Assembly: GCA_025059715.1 (NCBI GenBank)
Contig: JANXCE010000004.1
Coordinates: 1 to 64,000, forward strand
Direction: 5' to 3'
DNA length: 64,000 nt
Origin: Caldimicrobium sp.
GTDB taxonomy: Bacteria > Desulfobacterota > Thermodesulfobacteria > Thermodesulfobacteriales > Thermodesulfobacteriaceae
Position 1 is the first letter of the stretch, and every line of letters begins with the position of its first letter. Positions 29,647 through 38,301 of the stretch are shown piece by piece. The notes beneath the pieces were generated by a model. That model saw only the letters and a program-made list of their open reading frames with translations. It was not told the origin of the DNA and ran no database searches. Position numbers and translations under genes: made by a program.

Positions 29647-30109
29647 AAGGAATTTGCCTACGACAAAGGAGTCTACAAGAACTCTAACCACGGGAAATAA
29701 TGTTACTTTAGTGACCTTTTATTTGGGCGACTATCTTTTTGGAATTAGGGCGGAAAAGGTTATGGAAATCAATCGAGATCTTGATATCACGCCAGTTCCC
29801 CATGCCGCGGATTACATTTTAGGAATTATGAATCTACGTGGGCAGATAATTACCGTCATAGATCTTTCAAAGAAGATAAAAACTAAACTTTTAGTGCAAC
29901 CAAGGTTAAACCTTATTCTTCGCCATCAGGATGAAGTGGCCGCCTTTCTAATTGAAAAAATTGATGACATCTTAGAGGTTCCTCTTAATAAATTAGAGGA
30001 ACCTCCAGAAAAAATTGAAGGAATAAATAAAGAGTTTGTAGAAAACGTTTACCAATTACCTGATAAATTACTAATTATTCTAAATGTAAATAAAATTTTT
30101 GACCATTAG
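29636..30109 (+). CDS. cheW: Chemotaxis coupling protein CheW
   Basis: VTFYLGDYLFGIRAEKVMEINRDLDITPVPHAADYILGIMNLRGQIITVIDL. Confidence 0.93.
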   Translation: MMIERNLPTTKESTRTLTTGNNVTLVTFYLGDYLFGIRAEKVMEINRDLDITPVPHAADYILGIMNLRGQIITVIDLSKKIKTKLLVQPRLNLILRHQDEVAAFLIEKIDDILEVPLNKLEEPPEKIEGINKEFVENVYQLPDKLLIILNVNKIFDH

Positions 30110-30726
30110 GCTTCGTCATTTTCAAGTATACCTGCAAAATTAAGAAAGACCTTCCATTTTTCTTTCTTATGTTTAGGGAACTCCTCTAAAATTAGAGCTT
30201 GCCATCGGGGTGTTCTTGGTATTTTTAGAAGCTTAAGCCCTGCTTCATCGGGGGTTCTATTTCCCTTTTTAAGGTTACACTTCTTGCAACAGAGAACAAC
30301 GTTGGTCCATACAGTCTTACCACCTCTACTCTTAGGTATCACATGATCTATAGTTCTCTCTTTGGGATTTTTTAGAAGTTTACCACAATATTGGCAAGTA
30401 AATTGATCTCTTAAAAAAAGATTTTGACGGGAAAAAACTACTTCATTTTGGGGAAGTGATTCAAAATAGGGGAGATAAATTGCCTCTGGAACAATCAAGG
30501 AGATTGAGGGGCTTCTGATAAAGGTTAAACCTGTAGAAGAACCATTTTCATAAAATTTACTGATTTTAATCCATTCTTCAAAGGTGTGAGTGGTCCAATC
30601 TGGTGTTATAACTTTTGCAGTGCCTTTGACTAAATGACATATAGCCCTTTGTAAAGTAGTAATTTGAGTAGCTTGATAGAATTTATTGAGGACTAATACC
30701 TTTTCTTGGAGACTGGTTTTAATCAC
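30106..30726 (-). CDS. HNH endonuclease family protein
   Basis: CQYCGKLLKNPKERTIDHVIPKSRGGKTVWTNVVLCCKKCNLKKGNRTPDEA. Confidence 0.9.
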   Translation of the reverse strand: MIKTSLQEKVLVLNKFYQATQITTLQRAICHLVKGTAKVITPDWTTHTFEEWIKISKFYENGSSTGLTFIRSPSISLIVPEAIYLPYFESLPQNEVVFSRQNLFLRDQFTCQYCGKLLKNPKERTIDHVIPKSRGGKTVWTNVVLCCKKCNLKKGNRTPDEAGLKLLKIPRTPRWQALILEEFPKHKKEKWKVFLNFAGILENDEA

Positions 30727-30734
30727 CCCCTGGT

Positions 30735-30968
30735 TTAACTTACTACAGGACAGGTCATAGTGTGGTTTATAGCAGGAATGTTTTGAAATTTCTCTAAAAG
30801 AAGTTTTGAGATTTCATCGTAGTTTGATACTTCAATTTCTACAATGATATCATAGGGTCCCATTATTATGTCTAATTTCTTCACCTCTGAAATCTTTTTT
30901 AATTCCTCTGCCACCCTTTGAGTTTGCCCGATTTGAGTATTTATCAGCACATAGGCTCTAATACTCAT
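30735..30968 (-). CDS. Stand-alone Lrp/AsnC ligand-binding (RAM) domain protein
   Basis: AYVLINTQIGQTQRVAEELKKISEVKKLDIIMGPYDIIVEIEV; no HTH. Confidence 0.85.
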   Translation of the reverse strand: MSIRAYVLINTQIGQTQRVAEELKKISEVKKLDIIMGPYDIIVEIEVSNYDEISKLLLEKFQNIPAINHTMTCPVVS

Positions 30969-31007
30969 CTTTTACCTCCTTACGTTTCTTTCAATAATAT
31001 CATATTT

Positions 31008-32030
31008 CTACCAGAAAACAAGTTTGAGGGAATTTAAGAGATCAACGACCTTTTTAACCGTTTCTTCAGCGAGACTCCCCATTCCACAAGTAGGAGTGAT
31101 TAGACTTCTTTTCAAAAGCTCTTGAAAGTCTAAATTTAAAATTTGGGCGGTAACTTCAATTTGTTTTTTCCATTTCATTGCAAGTTCTTCCCTGGAAGTT
31201 GAGTTCAAAAGCTCTTGATCTGTGGGGACTACTCCCCAAGCTAAAAGGGTCTCCTTCCGATCTAAAAATTTCTCTAAAGCCTCTCTATAAATTATTAAGC
31301 GATCAAAAAAGGAATAACTATCGAAATTTATAATCTTTACCGAGGACTCTAATACTAAATCCCAGGAGGTATTAGCACAGATGTGAATTCCAGATATCAA
31401 CTCAAAGGAGTGTAAGGCCTCAAAAATCTCTTCTAACATAGCTTTAACTAGCTCCTTTCCTAAGGTTATATAACCACTACTTCCAAACCCTGAAAGCCCT
31501 GGTTCATCTATAAATATTATTACCTTTGGAGATATTTCCTTGAGATAATAGCCTTGAGCTAAGGCTTTTACAATGAGAAATTTTACAATTAAATCCCGGA
31601 GCTCATCGCTGAATATAAGGTTTTCTCCGTTTTGTGTTTTTAGTGCGGTTCCTAAGGTAAAAGGTCCCGTAATTTGCCCCTTTACTATAAGGGGATTAAG
31701 CGCTTTGATCTTTTCTAAAAAGGGGAAAAAAGTCTTGCTATAAGTAGGAGTCCAAAATCTCTTAAGTAAATCATAATTTTTATTTTCCATTATTTCCACA
31801 TAAGTTTCATAAAACTGGAGAAGTTTTTCTTCAAAATCGCTATTAGTGGTTATAAGAATTTCTTTACCTAAATCAAAACCGGGGAGATCCTGGACAAATT
31901 GCCAGAGCATACCTTCTTCTTTATATTTAGGAAGTTGGGGCCAGGCTGGGATATCAAAGCGAAGTGCTACTTCTATAGCCTTATCCACTTTGGTATAGGG
32001 AAGACTCCCTACATGGGTTGTAAGTGGCAT
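31008..32030 (-). CDS. Methionine synthase-like protein (UROD/MetE-type, short core form)
   Basis: THVGSLPYTK, DEPGLSGFG, HICANTSWDLVL, TPTCGMGSL; start adjusted to MPLTTHVGS. Confidence 0.75.
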   Translation of the reverse strand: MPLTTHVGSLPYTKVDKAIEVALRFDIPAWPQLPKYKEEGMLWQFVQDLPGFDLGKEILITTNSDFEEKLLQFYETYVEIMENKNYDLLKRFWTPTYSKTFFPFLEKIKALNPLIVKGQITGPFTLGTALKTQNGENLIFSDELRDLIVKFLIVKALAQGYYLKEISPKVIIFIDEPGLSGFGSSGYITLGKELVKAMLEEIFEALHSFELISGIHICANTSWDLVLESSVKIINFDSYSFFDRLIIYREALEKFLDRKETLLAWGVVPTDQELLNSTSREELAMKWKKQIEVTAQILNLDFQELLKRSLITPTCGMGSLAEETVKKVVDLLNSLKLVFW

Positions 32031-32034
32031 CCGA

Positions 32035-32796
32035 TCAGGGTAAGACACAGAGGCCTCCTTGGGATTGCACTTCACAGGTAGCATTAGATAATGGGTTACT
32101 ATTAATAAGGATTTGATTTTCTCTTTTTTCAATAATTATTGGTAAAGTATTTAGATGTAGAGCCTTAAGAAGTGAATAGACCTTACTAACATGGACCTTT
32201 TCCCAAGTTGTGTAAAGGGGATTTTTCAGTAATTCTTGACACCTAATGCAGTCCTCAGAGTAGATTATAATTCCCTTTGAGGTGCTGTTTATAATTTTAC
32301 TATAATCATTGCTTGTTAAATAATAAGCAAAGGTCAGTCCAAGAAGAGCACTTAAACTAAAGGAAATTAGTGAGGATATAGCTAAGGGTTCTTTCTTTAT
32401 GATGATGAGGATAGATATAAAGCTAAGCAAAATTAAAATAGCTATCGCTATACAAAAATAGCAGAGCACTTTAAATTCAAAAAGTAGTCTAAAGACAAAA
32501 ATAGTATCTGCAAAGAGACCAAAGCCAGTGAAAAAAAGTAAAAGATTTCTAAAAAGGGTGCCTTGGGTCTTGCTATAAATTATAGTAATAAGAAAGAGAG
32601 ATAAAAAGAAGAAGATACCTAATTTTAACATTGTGTTTTTTGGAATTGGAGAGATTAAAGAGGCTACTTCGCAACTTTCACTAGGACATAATGATTTGTC
32701 AAAGTGGGTAAGAAAAAGTTCCAAGGTAACTAAAAATAGGGAAAAAAGGATTAAGATGTAAAGTGTATAAAAGGAACCTCTTTTTTTTCCGTTCAT
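32035..32796 (-). CDS. Vitamin K epoxide reductase (VKOR) family protein with thioredoxin-like C-terminal domain
   Basis: CPSESCEVA, CYFCIAIAI, C-terminal SEDCIRCQELL. Confidence 0.8.
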   Translation of the reverse strand: MNGKKRGSFYTLYILILFSLFLVTLELFLTHFDKSLCPSESCEVASLISPIPKNTMLKLGIFFFLSLFLITIIYSKTQGTLFRNLLLFFTGFGLFADTIFVFRLLFEFKVLCYFCIAIAILILLSFISILIIIKKEPLAISSLISFSLSALLGLTFAYYLTSNDYSKIINSTSKGIIIYSEDCIRCQELLKNPLYTTWEKVHVSKVYSLLKALHLNTLPIIIEKRENQILINSNPLSNATCEVQSQGGLCVLP

Positions 32797-32870
32797 TTTG
32801 GAATATTTTATCTTTTCACAAAAAAAAGTAAAGGGTTGTTTTAATACCTTTTTAGATTATACTATTTAAT

Positions 32871-33335
32871 ATGAAAATGCTGTTAATACTTGCTTTTCCG
32901 CTGTGCTTTTTAATCTTGACCTCAGTAAACCTATTTTCCTCCAAAGAAATAAATATTACCTCTGATAAGATGGAGGTATATGAAGATAGTGGTGTGGCTG
33001 TATTTACGGGAAAGGTTTATGCTCAAACGAGGGATATTAGACTCTGGGCAGATAAACTATATGTCTATTATGTTAGGAGAGAGACTAAAAGGGATATACA
33101 AAGATTAATTGCTCTTGGGAGAGTGAAAATTGAAAAAAACAAGTGGACGGCAGTTGCAGGAAAGGCCACTTATTTTAGAGATCAAGAAAGACTCGTTTTA
33201 GAGGATATGCCTAAAGTTTGGCATGAAGATAACTTAGTAGAGGGTGACCTGATTGTAATTTACTTTAATGAAGATAGGAGTGAAGTTTTTTCCCGTGAAG
33301 GTGGGCGGGTTAGAGTGAGGATTTATGAAAGATAA
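32871..33335 (+). CDS. lptA: LPS transport periplasmic protein LptA (OstA-like)
   Basis: INITSDKMEVYEDSGVAVFTGKVYAQTRDIRLWADKLYVYY; precedes lptB. Confidence 0.85.
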   Translation: MKMLLILAFPLCFLILTSVNLFSSKEINITSDKMEVYEDSGVAVFTGKVYAQTRDIRLWADKLYVYYVRRETKRDIQRLIALGRVKIEKNKWTAVAGKATYFRDQERLVLEDMPKVWHEDNLVEGDLIVIYFNEDRSEVFSREGGRVRVRIYER

Positions 33336-34059
33336 CTTCTGTAGACTTGAAGCTCAAAATCTAAAGAAAAGCTTTAAAAGAAGAGTTATTGTTCATGATG
33401 TGTCTTTATATGTTGATAAAGGGGAGATCGTAGGCCTTTTGGGTTCAAATGGTGCAGGCAAGACTACTTCTTTTTATATAATTGCGGGATTTTTAAAACC
33501 AGATAGCGGAAAGATCTCTTACAAAGGAAAGGATCTTACAGATTTAGATGTATCTGCAAGAGCACGTTTAGGTATTATTTATCTTCCTCAAGAAACCTCA
33601 ATTTTTCGAGGCTTAACAGTTAGGGAAAATTTGCAGATTGTTAAAGAGAGTTGGGCGGATCGAGCTAAGAAAATTGAGGAAAAAATAGAGAGGTATTTAG
33701 ATGTGTTTAGTCTTAGAGAGGTTTTAGAGGTGAAGGCTCAGCATCTCTCTGGAGGACAGAAAAGAAAAGTGGAGATTTTGAGAGCCCTTTTGATCGAGCC
33801 TGATATTATGCTGCTGGATGAGCCCTTTGCAGGTATTGATCCTTTGGGTATAGCGCAACTAAAGGAAATATTCAAAAGGCTTCGAGAGGAGGGCCTGGGG
33901 TTGCTAATTTCAGATCACAATGTTCGAGAGACATTGAAGATTTGCGATAGAGTTTATGTGATGGCAGAGGGCGTCATTATTGGTCAAGGAGCACCGGAGA
34001 CACTATTGAACCATGAGAAAGTCAGAGAAAAATACTTAGGGAAAGATTTTCAAATTTAA
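33325..34059 (+). CDS. lptB: LPS export ABC transporter ATP-binding protein LptB
   Basis: GLLGSNGAGKTTSFYIIAGFLKPDSG, YLPQETSIFRGLTVREN, LSGGQKRKVEILRAL. Confidence 0.95.
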   Translation: MKDNFCRLEAQNLKKSFKRRVIVHDVSLYVDKGEIVGLLGSNGAGKTTSFYIIAGFLKPDSGKISYKGKDLTDLDVSARARLGIIYLPQETSIFRGLTVRENLQIVKESWADRAKKIEEKIERYLDVFSLREVLEVKAQHLSGGQKRKVEILRALLIEPDIMLLDEPFAGIDPLGIAQLKEIFKRLREEGLGLLISDHNVRETLKICDRVYVMAEGVIIGQGAPETLLNHEKVREKYLGKDFQI

Positions 34060-34060
34060 C

Positions 34061-35455
34061 ATGATTGAGCTAAAGAATAAGTTACAACTTGCGCCCCAGC
34101 TAATACTTACTCCACAACTCAAAATTCTTTTAAAGATCCTTCAATTTAATACTATAGAACTTAACGAGTATCTTCTTCAGGAGGTCCAAAGCAACCCTTT
34201 TTTAGAAATAGAATTTAATGACCTTTTAGACAGAACATTTCAAAACGAGGAGAAAGAAATTCACTTGACTGATGAATTTAACTGGGAAGAGCCAATTCTT
34301 TTAGAGCCCAAGTTTCTTATCTATACTTCAGAGGAACCAGAGGATGAAGGGTCCTTATTAGAGCGTAGCCTGGGCACGGAGGAAACCCTTACCGAACACC
34401 TCTTCTGGCAATTGGGTTTTCACGAATTGAGTCCCCTGGAGCGCGAAATAGCTCAACATATCATTGGTAACCTCAATGAGAGGGGTTATCTTGTTGTCTC
34501 TCCCCAAGATATTTCCAACGATCTTGGAGTGCCCTTGGAACAGGTAGAAAGGATTAGAACCCTAATAAAAACCCTTGATCCCGTTGGAGTTGCCTCTCTT
34601 GATTTGAAGGAATGTCTTCTTGAACAGCTGAAATTTTTAGGCTATTCTAAAGATTCTCTTCCATGGCTTTTGATTGAAAGAAGCTTAGAGGAGATACCTG
34701 AAGGAGCAGAGGTTTTAGCTCAAAAATATGGTTGCTCCTTAGATTCTATTCAGGAAGCCTTAGATGTAATAAAAAGTCTTGAACCTTATCCTGCACGAAA
34801 CTTTTTTTCTACTCGAGGCATCTATTTTGAGCCTGACTTACGCTTTTTCAAAGAAGAGGGCTTGTGGAAAGTTGAAGTATTAAGGGATAAAAATTTTAAA
34901 GTGTGTTTTAATTCTGTGTACTATAGATTCATCAACAACAAAAGATTATTAAACAAAGCTAAAGCCAAGGAGTTTCTCCGTGAAAAATTAAGAAGTGCGG
35001 AACATCTACTAAAGGCACTTGACAGCAGATATACTACTCTTTACAAGGTAGGGAAAGCCATTTTGGAAACCCAATGGGAATTTTTAGAGAAGGGAATTAA
35101 ATTTTTCAAACCTCTAACCCTTAAAGAGCTATCCAGATTAACTAACTTTCATGAATCTACTTTGAGCAGAGTAATAAGTCATAAATATGTTGATACCCCT
35201 ATAGGAGTTTTTCCTTTAAAATTCTTCTTTTCAACGGGTTATCAAACTCAGCGAGGTGAAAGTGTATCCGCAGTGGCTATAAAGGACTACATAAAGGAGA
35301 TAATTTCTCAGGAGGATCCCAAAGAACCCTTTAGTGATAATGAAATAAGTCAAATACTCTTAAAGAAATATGGTCTTAAAATTGCAAGACGAACTATCAC
35401 TAAGTATAGAGAAGAGCTTGGTATTCCCTCTATTAGAGAAAGAAAGAGGAAATAA
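34061..35455 (+). CDS. rpoN: RNA polymerase sigma-54 factor RpoN
   Basis: LQLAPQLILTPQLKILLKILQFNTIEL; C-terminal ARRTITKYREELGIPSIRERKRK. Confidence 0.96.
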   Translation: MIELKNKLQLAPQLILTPQLKILLKILQFNTIELNEYLLQEVQSNPFLEIEFNDLLDRTFQNEEKEIHLTDEFNWEEPILLEPKFLIYTSEEPEDEGSLLERSLGTEETLTEHLFWQLGFHELSPLEREIAQHIIGNLNERGYLVVSPQDISNDLGVPLEQVERIRTLIKTLDPVGVASLDLKECLLEQLKFLGYSKDSLPWLLIERSLEEIPEGAEVLAQKYGCSLDSIQEALDVIKSLEPYPARNFFSTRGIYFEPDLRFFKEEGLWKVEVLRDKNFKVCFNSVYYRFINNKRLLNKAKAKEFLREKLRSAEHLLKALDSRYTTLYKVGKAILETQWEFLEKGIKFFKPLTLKELSRLTNFHESTLSRVISHKYVDTPIGVFPLKFFFSTGYQTQRGESVSAVAIKDYIKEIISQEDPKEPFSDNEISQILLKKYGLKIARRTITKYREELGIPSIRERKRK

Positions 35456-35471
35456 TCTAAAGGAGGTGGCT

Positions 35472-35978
35472 ATGATAGAATTTAACTTTACTTTTAAGGG
35501 TATGGACTCTTCACCATCTATTGCTCAATATGCGGAGAAAAAATTCTCCAGGTTAGAGAGATATTTTTATGGTCCAGTCCATGCCCATGTAATATTAAGA
35601 CGAGAGAAATTTAGAGAGATTGTGGAGGTCATCTTGAATGGAGATGGTGAGACTATAGTGGTAAAGGAAGAAACTGATGATATCTATTCCTCAATAGATT
35701 TTGCCTACGAATCCTTAGAGAAACAGGTTAAAAAACTTAAAGAAAAAAGACAAGAACATAGACCTCCACGGGTTCTTCCTCAAGTTGTTACCGAGAGACG
35801 AGAAGGGGTTATTGTGCAAACCACTAAGGTGAATCCTCTTACCACACAGGATGCAATTAGACTTTTTCTTAACGGTAAAGACAAGTTTTTTCTCTTTTAT
35901 AATACAGACTACGAGAAGATTTGTTGTTTTTATCGTGAGGGGGAGGATATTATCCTACTAATACCAGAGATGGCTTAA
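35472..35978 (+). CDS. hpf: Ribosome hibernation promoting factor (long HPF/RaiA)
   Basis: KGMDSSPSIAQYAEKKFSRLERYF; C-terminal MTxxDAIxLF-like QDAIRLFLNGKDKFFLFYNTDYEKICCFYREGEDIILLIPE. Confidence 0.9.
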   Translation: MIEFNFTFKGMDSSPSIAQYAEKKFSRLERYFYGPVHAHVILRREKFREIVEVILNGDGETIVVKEETDDIYSSIDFAYESLEKQVKKLKEKRQEHRPPRVLPQVVTERREGVIVQTTKVNPLTTQDAIRLFLNGKDKFFLFYNTDYEKICCFYREGEDIILLIPEMA

Positions 35979-36847
35979 TGGGAATTCATTTAGTTATTGT
36001 TACAGGTGAATCAGGAGCTGGCAAAAGCACAGTGTTAAAAGCTTTAGAAGATTTAGATTATTTGGCCATCGAAAATTTTCCCATAAGACTGCTCATTCCC
36101 TTTATAGAGGAATTAACTAATATTGGTTCTACGGAGAAAGTTGCTTTAGTTATGGATCTTAGAGATCCTTACTTTATAAAAGAAGCCCCAAAAGGACTTT
36201 TAGAGCTTAAAAGAAAAGGTTACTCCTACGACTTAATTTATCTTTCTGCTGACACGGAGGTTTTGCTCACTAGATTTAGCCAAACAAGAAGAACTCACCC
36301 TCTTTTAAAAGATTTCAAGGACCTTAGAAAGGCCATTGAAGCGGAAAAGGAGCTTTTCTCTCCTCTTAAGGCATTTGCTACCCTCTATTTAAATACTTCT
36401 CAATATAATGTGCATCAATTGAGACACCATATATTTACCTTATTTGGCAAGGGGGCACCTTCTCAAAAGCCCCTTTTGCATATAATATCCTTTGGTTATA
36501 AATATGGGATTCCATCAGAGGTTAATTATCTCTTCGATGCCCGTATATTGCCTAATCCCTATTTTATTCCTGAGTTAAATCCTCTTACTGGTATAGATCA
36601 AAGAATAAAAAATTTTCTTCTTCAAAATAGCAAAACAGAGGTGTTGTTGAATTATTTAGTAAACTATTTAAAATGGGCTATACAAATGCATCTTGAAGAG
36701 GGGAGAAAATTGATTATTGTTGGTATAGGATGCACCGGTGGTAAACATAGAAGCCCTGCAATAGCTTATATGTTAGCGGAGCGAATTACTAAGGATTTTC
36801 CTAATATAGAGGTAGTAGTGACCCTTAGAGATGTGGAAAGAGGTTAG
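35978..36847 (+). CDS. rapZ: RNase adapter protein RapZ
   Basis: VTGESGAGKSTVLKALEDLDYLAIENFP; FGYKYGIPSEVNYLFDARILPNPYF; GIGCTGGKHRSPAIAY. Confidence 0.95.
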   Translation: MGIHLVIVTGESGAGKSTVLKALEDLDYLAIENFPIRLLIPFIEELTNIGSTEKVALVMDLRDPYFIKEAPKGLLELKRKGYSYDLIYLSADTEVLLTRFSQTRRTHPLLKDFKDLRKAIEAEKELFSPLKAFATLYLNTSQYNVHQLRHHIFTLFGKGAPSQKPLLHIISFGYKYGIPSEVNYLFDARILPNPYFIPELNPLTGIDQRIKNFLLQNSKTEVLLNYLVNYLKWAIQMHLEEGRKLIIVGIGCTGGKHRSPAIAYMLAERITKDFPNIEVVVTLRDVERG

Positions 36848-37310
36848 AGCTATTCCTATTGAAGATCCCTCAGAAATTCAAACTCTTTACCAAATTGAGA
36901 CAGAGACCTTTGGAGATTTAGCTTGGAGTTGGGGGATGTTAGAAGGGGAATTGAGGCATCCCTTTTCTAAAGGCTTACTTTTAAGACTCCATTCCCAACC
37001 TCTTGGCTATGCTCTTTATCGTAGACAAGAGAGAGAGGGAGAATTGTTAAGATTGGCAATCAAACCTGATTATCAAGGCAAGGGTTTAGGTAAATATCTT
37101 CTCTCTGAGCTCTTTAAGAGATTGATCTCCGAGGGAGTGGAAAGGCTTTATTTGGAAGTTTCTGAAGTGAATCAGAGGGGTTTGAAATTTTACGAAAGAA
37201 TGGGTTTTAAGTTACTGGGAAAAAGAGAAAATTATTATAAATGGGGAGAACATGCAAGAGTTCTATATATTTCTCTAAAGGAGGTAAAGGATGATAAAGG
37301 TTGCTATTAA
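36831..37310 (+). CDS. GNAT acetyltransferase (RimI-like)
   Basis: LLRLAIKPDYQGKGLGKYLLSELFKRLISEGVERLYLEVSEVNQRGLKFYERMGF. Confidence 0.88.
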   Translation: MWKEVRAIPIEDPSEIQTLYQIETETFGDLAWSWGMLEGELRHPFSKGLLLRLHSQPLGYALYRRQEREGELLRLAIKPDYQGKGLGKYLLSELFKRLISEGVERLYLEVSEVNQRGLKFYERMGFKLLGKRENYYKWGEHARVLYISLKEVKDDKGCY

Positions 37311-38295
37311 TGGTTTTGGTAGAATAGGTAGGGCGGTATTGAGAGCACGTTTTAAATATCCAGAGTTTAATCAGATTGAAATTACCGCCATTAATGATCT
37401 CTCTTCCCCTCAAATGTTAGCTCATCTTTTTAAGTATGATTCTATTTTTGGGAAACTACCTTATGAAGTCTATGTGAAGGGAGATTATATAATAGTTAAT
37501 GAGAAGGAGATTCGCATTTTTCAAGAAAGTGATCCAGAAAGGATACCCTGGAGAGAAGCTGGGATTGACTATGTTATTGAAGCTACAGGTCTTTTTACTG
37601 ATGGTGAATTAGCAAGAAAGCACCTAAAGGCAGGAGCTAAAAGGGTAATTATTACTGCACCTGCCAAAAATGAAGATGTAACTATCGTGATGGGAGTAAA
37701 CGAGGAGGATTACGATCCCTCTAAGCACTTTATTGTCTCTAATGCTTCATGCACTACAAATTGTCTTGCTCCAATACTTGCGCTCCTCTCGCGTTATTAT
37801 GAGATAGAAAAGGGTTTTATGACCACAGTGCATGCCTATACAAATGATCAAAGGCTTCTTGATATGGTTCACAAAAGAGATTTTCGCAGAGCAAGAGCAG
37901 CGGCACTCAATATGATACCTACTTCTACTGGAGTGATGAAGGCTTTACAAAAGATACTACCCCATTTGGCAGATAAAATTGAAGGATTATCCATTAGGGT
38001 CCCAACCTCCGATGTCTCTCTTCTGGATTTGGTTATTAAGATCAAAGGAGAAACTACCACCGCAGAGGTAAATAGAATATTTAGGGAAAATCAAAGTAGA
38101 TATATTAGTTATGTGGAAGAACCCCTTGTGTCACAAGACTTTATCGGTGACCCCCATAGTGCTATAATAGATGGTCTATCTACCAAAGTAATCCAAAAGG
38201 ACCTAATCAAAATCCTTGCTTGGTATGATAATGAATGGGGATATTCAGTGAGGCTTCTTGACTTGGCAAATTTTATGATAAGTAAAGAATTTTAG
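37291..38295 (+). CDS. gap: Glyceraldehyde-3-phosphate dehydrogenase, type I (canonical)
   Basis: INGFGRIGRAVLRA, SNASCTTNCLAPI, WYDNEWGYSVRLLDL. Confidence 0.96.
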   Translation: MIKVAINGFGRIGRAVLRARFKYPEFNQIEITAINDLSSPQMLAHLFKYDSIFGKLPYEVYVKGDYIIVNEKEIRIFQESDPERIPWREAGIDYVIEATGLFTDGELARKHLKAGAKRVIITAPAKNEDVTIVMGVNEEDYDPSKHFIVSNASCTTNCLAPILALLSRYYEIEKGFMTTVHAYTNDQRLLDMVHKRDFRRARAAALNMIPTSTGVMKALQKILPHLADKIEGLSIRVPTSDVSLLDLVIKIKGETTTAEVNRIFRENQSRYISYVEEPLVSQDFIGDPHSAIIDGLSTKVIQKDLIKILAWYDNEWGYSVRLLDLANFMISKEF

Positions 38296-38301
38296 ATATT
38301 A

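Noticed and set aside
32030-32132. N-terminal 34 residues of the MetE-like ORF
   Set aside because: They overlap the VKOR C-terminus; MPLTTHVGSLPYTK is the homology-consistent start.
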